A stretch of DNA of 64,000 bases. It comes from Pseudokordiimonas caeni (GTDB lineage: Bacteria; Pseudomonadota; Alphaproteobacteria; Sphingomonadales; Kordiimonadaceae). Shown piece by piece: positions 26,615 through 33,368 of this stretch. The DNA lies in assembly GCF_026719705.1 (NCBI RefSeq), contig NZ_JAPPRR010000002.1, forward strand, positions 311,091-375,090, written 5' to 3'. Numbering within the stretch: the first letter of the stretch is position 1; each line of letters begins with the position of its first letter. The notes under the pieces were generated by a model. That model had not been told where the DNA came from, did not search any database, and saw nothing but the letters and a program-made list of their open reading frames with translations. The translations under genes were made by a program, and so were the position numbers.

Positions 26615-27148
26615 TTATTCCGCCGCCTGCTGTTCACCTGCCGGCAGGAAACGCCCCTTGCGGGCTTCGATCTCGGCGAGCAACCCCTTTTCAAGCCCCA
26701 GCCGGAACAGGATTTCGGCAATCAGGAAGGCGGGCGCCATGAAAATCTGGGTGAGGTTGGTGAAAAGCGCGGGGCGGCGGCCTTCGAAATAATGGCCGAC
26801 AAACTGGATGATCCAGCCGACCACGAAAAGCCCGGCAAAGCTTTTGACCGCGAAGCCGGTGCCATAGCCCGCCAGATGCTCGGCACCGTAAAGAAGCGCA
26901 CCATAAAGAAGCACGGCGACGATGCCGACAAGCGGTGCCATCAGCACATAATAAAGCAGCAGAAGGCCGATCATCAGCCCGGCGAGCGTCAGGGCGCCAA
27001 CCTCGAACTCAACGAGCCTGACGGGTGCCATCAGCACCATCAGCGAAAAAACGATCATCGGTACGCCCAGATGATGGGTTGCCTCGTTACGCTTGTCGCG
27101 GTGATAGGCCGCATACATGGCCAGCTGATCCAAGAACCATTCACGCAT
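26615..27148 (-). CDS. Mpo1-like / YGL010w family membrane protein (DUF962)
   Basis: A 177-residue membrane protein related to yeast Mpo1, an Fe(II)-dependent dioxygenase that alpha-oxidises 2-hydroxy fatty acids. Histidines conserved in the family are visible: AAYHRDKRNEATHHLGVP (His near the start, then the His pair) and QFVGHYFEGRRPAL. About four hydrophobic segments lie between them. I chose the second ATG (27148) because GGAGGG touches the first ATG and is 6 bases from the second. Activity in bacteria is largely untested. Its 3' end faces cls. Confidence 0.87.
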   Translation of the reverse strand: MREWFLDQLAMYAAYHRDKRNEATHHLGVPMIVFSLMVLMAPVRLVEFEVGALTLAGLMIGLLLLYYVLMAPLVGIVAVLLYGALLYGAEHLAGYGTGFAVKSFAGLFVVGWIIQFVGHYFEGRRPALFTNLTQIFMAPAFLIAEILFRLGLEKGLLAEIEARKGRFLPAGEQQAAE

Positions 27149-27206
27149 CGTCATCCCTCCCCGGATATGGATACGGGACCAAGGCTAGGCGCCGGACAGC
27201 CGCGAA

Positions 27207-28397
27207 TCAAGCTTTCTCGGCGACCTTCGGCAAGCTCAGCGCCAGGATCAGGTAACCGAGGATGCCGGAGGCAAGCGAGCCGACAACGATGCCGAGCCGC
27301 TCGTCAACGATCGCACTGAGGGCTGCCTGCTCGAACGCCAGCGAACCGATGAAAAGGCTCATGGTGAAGCCGACACCGGCCAGCACCGACACCCCGTAGA
27401 AGGATCCCCAGTTCGATCCGTCCGGCAATTTCGCCAACCCGAGCCTGATGCCAAGCCCGCAGAAAGCGAGGATCCCCAGCTGCTTGCCGACAAAAAGTCC
27501 CGCCGCGATACCCACAGGGATGGGATGCAGCAAGGCATCAAGCCCGAGCCCCGCGAAGGTGATGCCGCTGTTGCAGAAGGCAAAAACCGGCAGGATCACA
27601 TAGGCAACCGCCGCATGCAGGTCTTCCTCGAGGTCACGCAAGGGGGAATGTTCGGGGTCGGCCGGATTGTTGATCGGGATGAAGAAAGCGAGCACCACAC
27701 CCGCGAGCGTGGCATGAACCCCGGATTTCAGGAGCCCGATCCACATCACACCACCAGCCACGAAATAGAGGCTGCGCGACATCACGCCGAACCGGTTGAG
27801 GCAGAAAAGCAGGGCAACCATGAGGGCCGCGACCACAAGGGCAGCGAACGAAATCTGGCTGGTATAGAAGAAGGCGATGATGAGGATGGCGCCAAGGTCA
27901 TCGAAAATGGCAAGCGAGGTGAGGAACACCTTGAGCGCTAGCGGCACCCGGCTGCCGAAAAGGGCAAGGATACCAAGCGCGAAGGCGATGTCGGTGGCAG
28001 CCGGGATGGCCCAGCCCTGAAGGGCAACCGGGTCATGCCAGTTGAAGAAGGCATAGATGCCGGCGGGCACCACCATGCCACCGACGGCACCCAGAAGCGG
28101 CAGGATGATGGCCCGGCGGTCGGCCAGCTCGCCTTCGATGAACTCGCGCTTCAGCTCCAACCCCACAAGCAGGAAGAAAACGGCCATCAGCCCGTCATTC
28201 ACCCAAAGGAGAAGCGGCTTGTGGATCGCGAGAGCCCCCACCTGCACGGCAACGGGGGTATCGAGAAGGAGCCCGTAAGCGGGTGCAAGCGGCGAATTCG
28301 CAGCGATCATGGCGAGCACCGCTGCCCCCATGAGCAAAAGGCCCGCCGTCTGTTCCTGTTTCAGGAATGCCTGCAGGAATGCCGCCGCCGATTTCAT
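27207..28397 (-). CDS. nhaA: Na+/H+ antiporter NhaA
   Basis: A 396-residue inner-membrane antiporter exchanging two protons inward for one sodium outward. About twelve helices are visible. Family motifs include NDGLMAVFFLLVGLELKREF, GWAIPAATDIAFALGILALF with the ATD segment, and SLAIFDDLGAILIIAFFY with the paired Asp residues that bind the ion. I chose the ATG at 28397 (MKSAAAFLQAFLKQ) because GGGAGGAAAG precedes it; an upstream extension of 21 residues is open but looks non-coding. NhaA supports a sodium-exposed, possibly marine, lifestyle. Confidence 0.97.
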   Translation of the reverse strand: MKSAAAFLQAFLKQEQTAGLLLMGAAVLAMIAANSPLAPAYGLLLDTPVAVQVGALAIHKPLLLWVNDGLMAVFFLLVGLELKREFIEGELADRRAIILPLLGAVGGMVVPAGIYAFFNWHDPVALQGWAIPAATDIAFALGILALFGSRVPLALKVFLTSLAIFDDLGAILIIAFFYTSQISFAALVVAALMVALLFCLNRFGVMSRSLYFVAGGVMWIGLLKSGVHATLAGVVLAFFIPINNPADPEHSPLRDLEEDLHAAVAYVILPVFAFCNSGITFAGLGLDALLHPIPVGIAAGLFVGKQLGILAFCGLGIRLGLAKLPDGSNWGSFYGVSVLAGVGFTMSLFIGSLAFEQAALSAIVDERLGIVVGSLASGILGYLILALSLPKVAEKA

Positions 28398-28523
28398 CCG
28401 ATCTTTCCTCCCGGTCAATTGTCTGATGCAGGCATGTAGGATTACACGGCCGCGGAACAAGACCCTAGACTATCGATTTTCAGAAAAGCATACCGGAATC
28501 CGGCATCGACCGGTAGCGGCAGG

Positions 28524-28600
28524 TGGTGACCCCGACTGGATTCGAACCAGTGGCCCCCAGATTAGGAATCTGGTGCTCTATCCAGCTGAGCTACGGGGCC
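28524..28600 (-). tRNA. tRNA-Arg (anticodon CCT)
   Basis: The minus strand folds into a standard cloverleaf: acceptor GGCCCCG with CGGGGTC, D stem GCTC/GAGC, anticodon stem CCAGA/TCTGG with loop TTCCTAA (anticodon CCT, reading AGG), and T arm ACTGG-TTCGAAT-CCAGT. The discriminator is A and CCA is encoded (28524-28526). A good promoter lies 24-52 bases upstream. Confidence 0.97.
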
Positions 28601-28623
28601 CCATTGCCATGATGCCGAGGGTC

Positions 28624-28652
28624 CGTTTACCCTGATCGGGTTCGGGCGTCAA
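28624..28652 (-). promoter_or_regulatory. promoter of tRNA-Arg(CCT)
   Basis: On the minus strand, TTGACG (28652-28647), a 17-base spacer and TAAACG (28629-28624) fit a housekeeping sigma factor promoter. The expected transcription start is about 15 bases before the mature tRNA. Confidence 0.55.
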
Positions 28653-28721
28653 CCGCGCCCGCCCGGTGAGGCGCCAGCGTCGGTCCGGGCTTACAGCAGG
28701 AACCAAAGGGAGAGAAGTTCC

Positions 28722-29198
28722 ATGATCCACAGAAAAGCCGGCCGACTGGCCATCGCCGCCGCGGGCGCATTGTTCCTTGCCGCGCCCGGCGCCACCTGCA
28801 TGGACGATTCCGTCGATCTTGTGGCGGAAGCAACCGCTGGCGGCGGCAAGCTGCATTATTATCCGAACGCCGAACAGCTCGGGGCCCTTTTCGCGCGCCC
28901 CAACGCGGTGAAGAGTGTTGAAAATGGCCAGACGACAGAAGACCTGATGGTTTTCATCTCGAAAGGCCGTCAGGTCGACCTCGGCTTCTATGACGCTACC
29001 GCCTCGCGCTGGGATATCGATGACTATAGCGTTGATGAATTCATGTATTTCCTTGAAGGAGGCGTCACGCTTACCGGGGCCGATGGCACGGTCACCGAGG
29101 TGAAGGCTGGCGACGCCGTTTTCATCGAAAAGGGCTGGAAAGGCGTTTGGGAAACAAGCGGATATCGAAAAATCTATGTGATTTACCAGAATGAGTGA
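28722..29198 (+). CDS. exported cupin-domain protein
   Basis: A 158-residue protein with a signal peptide (RLAIAAAGALFLAAPGA) followed by one cupin barrel of the EutQ/ureidoglycine-aminohydrolase-like type (VDEFMYFLEGGVTLTGADG and VKAGDAVFIEKGWKGVWE). The two classic metal-binding histidines of motif 1 are not evident, so metal binding is doubtful. A Cys follows the signal region (GATC) but its -1 Thr does not fit a lipobox well. Cupins of this type normally work in the cytoplasm, so export is unusual. The histidine kinase gene follows after 49 bases; a functional link is unknown. Confidence 0.8.
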   Translation: MIHRKAGRLAIAAAGALFLAAPGATCMDDSVDLVAEATAGGGKLHYYPNAEQLGALFARPNAVKSVENGQTTEDLMVFISKGRQVDLGFYDATASRWDIDDYSVDEFMYFLEGGVTLTGADGTVTEVKAGDAVFIEKGWKGVWETSGYRKIYVIYQNE

Positions 29199-29247
29199 GT
29201 AAGCTTCCGCTCAGCAGTGTCCCACGGTCGGCGAGGCAGGGTCTTCA

Positions 29248-30807
29248 ATGGAGTTCCGCAGACTGGTCATTCCCGTCTTTCTGGCGATCGGTCTTTCGGT
29301 CGCCGCACTGATGGTGACGGTGATCTATCTGGCAAGCGAAGAAGACGAGATCGCCCTGCAGAATGAGGGACGCTCGCTGAAGCTCGCCGTTGCCAACCTG
29401 CGGTCTGACTTTGAAGCCCTTGCCGAAGACTATGCCTGGTGGGACGACTTTGTCGCCAACACGTTGATCCACTATGATAAAGCATGGGTCGACCGCAATG
29501 TCGGGGCCATCGTGGATGGCACCCTGCGCGTGGATACGGTGCTGATCGTCGGTTATGCCGGCGCCGATCTTGGCACCTATATCCCGACCGGCATGCCAAG
29601 CCGACAAGCCTGGATGCAATCGACCGCCGGGCGGGTCATCCTCGCCACCGCGCGCAACCCCGCACTCCCTACCCGCAGTGGCTTCGTGCAGATCGGGGGC
29701 GAGCTTTACCTCGTCGTCGTGTCCCCGGCCCTGCCCACTTCCGAGATGCCTGCATGGCAGGACCTGCCACCCGACCGCCATGCCACCCTCGTAACCATCC
29801 GCGCCATGAAGTCGGAAGACTGGATCCGGGTTGGCGAGAGCGCCAATATCGACAGTCTCCGCTTGGCCGACGGCAGCTTCAGCCGGATGGAGCACGTGCT
29901 TTACGGCATCGATGAGGCCCCCATTGCCAGCCTGACCTGGACACCAAGGGAGCCCGGCCGTCGCATGCTCCTGAATGCCGCGACGCCGACGGTGATCCTT
30001 CTTGTCCTCCTCGGCCTTGTGCTGGCCCTTTTCGTGCGGCGCGCCTCGGCCCTCGTCCACCAGCTTGAGACGGCAAGCCGCAGCAAATCGGATTTCCTCG
30101 CCTCCATGAGCCACGAAATCCGCACACCGATGACCGCGATCCTAGGCTTCACCGACCTTCTGAAGTCTGAAACGTTCGGGCCCCTCGGCAGCGAGAAGAA
30201 CCGCGAGTATCTGGGGCTTGTCGCCGAAAGCGGCCAGCACCTTCTGGCCATCATCAACGATATCCTTGACTTGTCGAAGCTGGAGGCCGGACGATTTGAA
30301 CTGAGCCCTGACCAGGTCGATCCGTCCGAAATCGTGGAAGCTGTGCTCGGCATGTTTGAAGCGGCCGCCGGTATGAAGGAAATCACCTTCGAGGAAAAGT
30401 GCGAGTTCGCCCAGATCGAATCCGATGCCCGCGTGATGCGGCAGGTGCTGATCAATGTGGTGTCGAACGCGCTGAAATTCACACCCACCGGCGGCACCAT
30501 CAGCATCACGGGGGAACTGACCAGCACCCGCTATGCCATCACGGTCACCGACACGGGCTATGGCATGTCGGACGAAGACCTTTCCCGCGCCATGGAAATT
30601 TTCGGGCAAGCCGACGATATCCGGGTGCGCCGCCAGCAGGGCACCGGGCTCGGGCTGCCGCTCGTGCAACGCTTCATGCAACTGATGGGGGGCTCGCTCG
30701 ATATCCAGTCGCGCCTTGGCGAGGGCACGATCGTGCGCCTGAATTTCCCGCTGGCCGGGCTGCCGCGCAAGGGCAAACGCCGGAAGATTGCCGGCACGGA
30801 AGGCTGA
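29248..30807 (+). CDS. CHASE4 sensor histidine kinase
   Basis: A 519-residue membrane sensor kinase. The first helix (VIPVFLAIGLSVAALMVTVI) and the second (about 250-272, PTVILLVLLGLVLALFV) flank a periplasmic CHASE4-like domain containing ALAEDYAWWDDFV. The HisKA domain has the phosphorylated His in DFLASMSHEIRTPMTAILGF; the ATPase domain has the N box VSNALKFTPTGG, G1 DTGYGMSDEDL and G2 GTGLGLPLVQRFMQLMGG. No response regulator is encoded nearby, so it is an orphan kinase here. The next gene starts one base after its stop and is probably translationally coupled. Confidence 0.93.
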   Translation: MEFRRLVIPVFLAIGLSVAALMVTVIYLASEEDEIALQNEGRSLKLAVANLRSDFEALAEDYAWWDDFVANTLIHYDKAWVDRNVGAIVDGTLRVDTVLIVGYAGADLGTYIPTGMPSRQAWMQSTAGRVILATARNPALPTRSGFVQIGGELYLVVVSPALPTSEMPAWQDLPPDRHATLVTIRAMKSEDWIRVGESANIDSLRLADGSFSRMEHVLYGIDEAPIASLTWTPREPGRRMLLNAATPTVILLVLLGLVLALFVRRASALVHQLETASRSKSDFLASMSHEIRTPMTAILGFTDLLKSETFGPLGSEKNREYLGLVAESGQHLLAIINDILDLSKLEAGRFELSPDQVDPSEIVEAVLGMFEAAAGMKEITFEEKCEFAQIESDARVMRQVLINVVSNALKFTPTGGTISITGELTSTRYAITVTDTGYGMSDEDLSRAMEIFGQADDIRVRRQQGTGLGLPLVQRFMQLMGGSLDIQSRLGEGTIVRLNFPLAGLPRKGKRRKIAGTEG

Positions 30808-30808
30808 A

Positions 30809-31624
30809 GTGACCGGTATCCTTGCCGCCTTTATCGCCGTCGTCGGCCTGTCTGGCCTGCCGGACGGCCTGAAGCCTTGCGGCGGCGGACGAGTAGCGGA
30901 GGTGGCAGGCGGCGATAGCCTGACTCTTGAAGACGGCACCAAGGTACGACTCGCCCAGATCCTTGCCCCCCGTGTGGCTGCGCCGGGCAGTCCGTATGAA
31001 GACTGGCCGCATGGCAGAGAGGCGAAGGCAGCACTCGAACGGCTGGCACTGGGCCAACCCGTCTCCCTCCACTGCGAAAGCCTCCGGCCCGACCGGCACG
31101 GCGCTCTTGTCGCCCATATTGTGCGCGGCGGCGAATGGCTACAGGCCCGGCTGGTGGCAGGCGGCGACGCTTTCGCCTTCGCAGGCCCCGGCGAGAAGGG
31201 CACAGCACCGGCGCTTCTTGCCCTTGCCGACACTGCCCGCAAGGCAATGACTGGCCTTTGGGCGCTCCGGGCCTATGCCCCAAGACATGCGGACGACGCC
31301 GGCAGCGTGACGGGGCGTTTTGCGCTGATCGAGGGCACAGTCCGGAAGGCTGCCCGGGCGGGGAGCACACTTTATCTGAATTTCGGCGAGGATTACCGGC
31401 GCGACTTCACCATCGAAATCCCCATGCGGCTGGCAGAACGGATGAGGACGGAGGGCACCGATCCGCTCACGCTCGCCAGCCGCGCGGTGCGGGTCACCGG
31501 CTTCGTCGACTGGAAAGGCGGGCCACATATCGCGCTCACCCACCCCGGCCAGCTTGCGATCCTCCCCGGAAATGAAACAAGGCCCGGCCCCGGTGAAGGG
31601 AAGCCGAGCCTTGCTCAGGAGTAA
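30809..31624 (+). CDS. thermonuclease-fold protein, probably catalytically inactive
   Basis: A 271-residue protein beginning with GTG one base after the kinase stop (TTG at 30788 is an alternative). A hydrophobic N-terminus (ILAAFIAVVGLSGL) suggests export or anchoring. Residues about 28-140 resemble the staphylococcal nuclease fold: AGGDSLTLEDGTKVRLAQIL, then HGREAKAALERLALGQPV and DRHGALVAHI. Of the catalytic set in that family, Arg35 is kept (VRL, Arg47 here), but the IDAPE segment is ILAPR, replacing Asp40 and Glu43, and Arg87 is replaced by Ala (DRHGA). The C-terminal 120 residues (SVTGRFALIEGTVRKAARAG onward) look like an OB-type beta domain. The likely role is binding rather than cleavage. 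Confidence 0.75.
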   Translation: MTGILAAFIAVVGLSGLPDGLKPCGGGRVAEVAGGDSLTLEDGTKVRLAQILAPRVAAPGSPYEDWPHGREAKAALERLALGQPVSLHCESLRPDRHGALVAHIVRGGEWLQARLVAGGDAFAFAGPGEKGTAPALLALADTARKAMTGLWALRAYAPRHADDAGSVTGRFALIEGTVRKAARAGSTLYLNFGEDYRRDFTIEIPMRLAERMRTEGTDPLTLASRAVRVTGFVDWKGGPHIALTHPGQLAILPGNETRPGPGEGKPSLAQE

Positions 31625-31642
31625 AGCTATGTCTGCCTTATA

Positions 31643-32146
31643 TCAGGCAGCCAATTCCTTTTCGAGGCGCACGATGGCGGCTGCCTCGTCGATATCCTCG
31701 ACAGCGGCGAGTTCACGCGCCAGACGGCCGAGCGCCGCTTCATAGATCTGACGCTCACTGTAGGACTGTTCGGGCTGGTCGGCGCCGCGGTGCAGGTCGC
31801 GCACCACTTCGGCGATCGACACCAGGTCACCCGAATTGATCTTGGCTTCATATTCCTGGGCGCGGCGGCTCCACATGGTGCGCTTCACCTTGGCCTTGCC
31901 CTTCAGCGTCGTGAAGGCTTCCTTCAGGGTCGCTTCAGACGACAGGCGGCGCATGCCGCTGCCATCGGCCTTGTTGGTCGGCACACGCAGGGTCATCCGT
32001 TCCTTTTCGAAACGGATCACATAAAGCTCCAGCTTCATGCCTGCGATTTCCTGGCTTTCCAGCTCGACGATGCGGCCAACGCCATGTTTCGGATAGACGA
32101 TATAATCACCCACAGCAAAGGGATGCTTACTCGGTTTGCTTGCCAT
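31643..32146 (-). CDS. carD: CarD family transcriptional regulator
   Basis: A 167-residue regulator that binds RNA polymerase beta through its N-terminal Tudor-like domain and stabilises open promoter complexes. The RNAP-interaction domain is FAVGDYIVYPKHGVGRIVEL to about residue 70; the C-terminal helical part (RRLSSEATLKEAFTTLKGK and RTMWSRRAQEYEAKINSGDL) contacts DNA upstream of -10. I took MASKPSKHP as the start since the family begins there. It follows fdxA, S4 and the helicase in the order common in alphaproteobacteria, but has its own promoter and a terminator before it. Confidence 0.95.
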   Translation of the reverse strand: MASKPSKHPFAVGDYIVYPKHGVGRIVELESQEIAGMKLELYVIRFEKERMTLRVPTNKADGSGMRRLSSEATLKEAFTTLKGKAKVKRTMWSRRAQEYEAKINSGDLVSIAEVVRDLHRGADQPEQSYSERQIYEAALGRLARELAAVEDIDEAAAIVRLEKELAA

Positions 32147-32156
32147 AACGGTAATC

Positions 32157-32173
32157 AGTCCTTTTCCATTATA
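32157..32173 (-). promoter_or_regulatory. probable carD promoter -10 and ribosome binding site
   Basis: A perfect TATAAT on the minus strand (32173-32168) lies 21 bases before the carD ATG, with AAGGA at 32161-32157. A start about 7 bases after the -10 leaves a leader of only about 15 bases. The -35 region is poor, so this may be an activated promoter. Confidence 0.45.
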
Positions 32174-32407
32174 CTGTGCGGCGCTCTTGGTGCCGGGGCA
32201 GTTTCCTGCAGTACGGCACCTTCGGCCGCCGGGCGGATGTCCCGCGATGCTCCACCCGCAGAGGCATCGCCACCCTTGACCGGACTCTGGAACCAAAGCC
32301 AGGCATTCGAGCGACGACTTTATGTTTGATTGATGGCACGGACCATCGTACCCCGGCCACGAATTGGCTTTAGGGCGCTATCGCGGGGGATTGTAACACA
32401 AGTTCAA

Positions 32408-32434
32408 CAAAAAAAGTAGCCCCCGCAGGGGCTA
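32408..32434 (-). terminator. intrinsic terminator after fdxA
   Basis: On the minus strand TAGCCCC, loop TGCG, GGGGCTA form a 7-bp GC-rich stem followed by CTTTTTTT. It ends the helicase-S4-fdxA transcript about 100 bases after the fdxA stop. Confidence 0.8.
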
Positions 32435-32535
32435 TTCTTCAAAAATTTCGCAGAATTCCGGGGCTCCCGGCGGATTCTGTGCAGTGCAACAGAGACGGCA
32501 GCGAATAGTCCTTGCGAGTCAAGCGGCTACAGGAA

Positions 32536-32871
32536 TCAGCTGCCCTGGCCAGGTTTGGGGGACAGAAGATCCTTCTTGCCCGGCTTGCCCTTCCAGTCAT
32601 CCGCATCGGCAGGTGCGTCGCCCTTCACCGTGATATTCGGCCATTCTTCGGAATATTTGGCGTTGAGCTCGAGCCATTCTTCAAGCCCGTCCTCGGTGTC
32701 GGGCAGGATCGCCTCAGCCGGGCACTCGGGCTCGCACACACCGCAGTCGATGCATTCATTGGGGTTGATGACGAGCATGTTCTCGCCTTCATAGAAGCAG
32801 TCGACAGGGCAAACCTCGACGCAATCCATGAATTTGCAATTGATGCAGGCCTCGGTAACGACATAGGCCAT
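32536..32871 (-). CDS. fdxA: 7Fe ferredoxin FdxA
   Basis: A 111-residue soluble electron carrier with a 3Fe-4S and a 4Fe-4S cluster. The N-terminal cysteines ([20 protein letters not shown]) and the second set ([18 protein letters not shown]) have the FdxA pattern, in which the first motif is CX7CX3CP-like rather than a full CXXCXXCXXXCP. The acidic C-terminal extension ([19 protein letters not shown]) is typical of this ferredoxin type. It lies 98 bases downstream of the S4 gene and ends at a clear terminator. Confidence 0.95.
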   Translation of the reverse strand: MAYVVTEACINCKFMDCVEVCPVDCFYEGENMLVINPNECIDCGVCEPECPAEAILPDTEDGLEEWLELNAKYSEEWPNITVKGDAPADADDWKGKPGKKDLLSPKPGQGS

Positions 32872-32969
32872 CGGTGTCTCCTATTCCTCAATCGGCTGCG
32901 GGCTCAACCAGTTCAATGCGGTTTAGCGCAAAAAAGCATGGGCCCGCAACGGCCTTTTCACCGGAACAC

Positions 32970-33359
32970 TCAGTCGTCACCACCCCGCAGGCGGTCGGTC
33001 GCCCGACGCTCCGCCTTTGTAGGGCGGCCGCTGCCTGCCTCGCGGGCGGCCACAGGTGCCGGAATGTCCGGGTCATCGCGCTTCGGCCGCGGCGGGCTGA
33101 GGTCTTCGTAAAGGGCTTGCGCTTCGGGCGCAGGGCCGCGGCGGGACCCGAGTGCCAGCACCTTCACCGTGAACAGGTGCTCGCCGCGCGCAAAAGTCAG
33201 GATATCGCCGACCTTCACGGTCGCTGCCGCCTTCGTGACATGGCCGCCATTGAGGCGCACCTTGTGGCCACGGCACGCCTCGGCAGCAAGGCTGCGCGAC
33301 TTGAAGAATCGCGCAAACCAGAGCCATTTGTCGAGCCGGAGGCTGGTGCCATCAGCCAT
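32970..33359 (-). CDS. S4-domain RNA-binding protein (Hsp15/HslR-like)
   Basis: A 129-residue protein whose first 60 residues form an S4 domain (LRLDKWLWFARFFKSRSLAA, then VRLNGGHVTKAAATVKVGD), as in Hsp15, which recycles stalled 50S subunits carrying nascent peptide. The C-terminal half is a basic, proline-rich tail (PRPKRDDPDIPAPVAAREAG), probably disordered and RNA-binding. The ATG at 33359 was preferred; a GTG lies just before it. The helicase stop is 9 bases upstream, so the two are coexpressed. Confidence 0.92.
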   Translation of the reverse strand: MADGTSLRLDKWLWFARFFKSRSLAAEACRGHKVRLNGGHVTKAAATVKVGDILTFARGEHLFTVKVLALGSRRGPAPEAQALYEDLSPPRPKRDDPDIPAPVAAREAGSGRPTKAERRATDRLRGGDD

Positions 33360-33368
33360 CACGCGAGC

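Larger units (their letters stand above)
32147..32535. other. 389-base intergenic region between fdxA and carD
   Basis: No gene is credible here. It contains the fdxA terminator (32408-32434) and the carD promoter with the TATAAT at 32168-32173. The rest, from about 32175 to 32405, shows no clear repeats or conserved RNA structure by eye. Confidence 0.7.
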
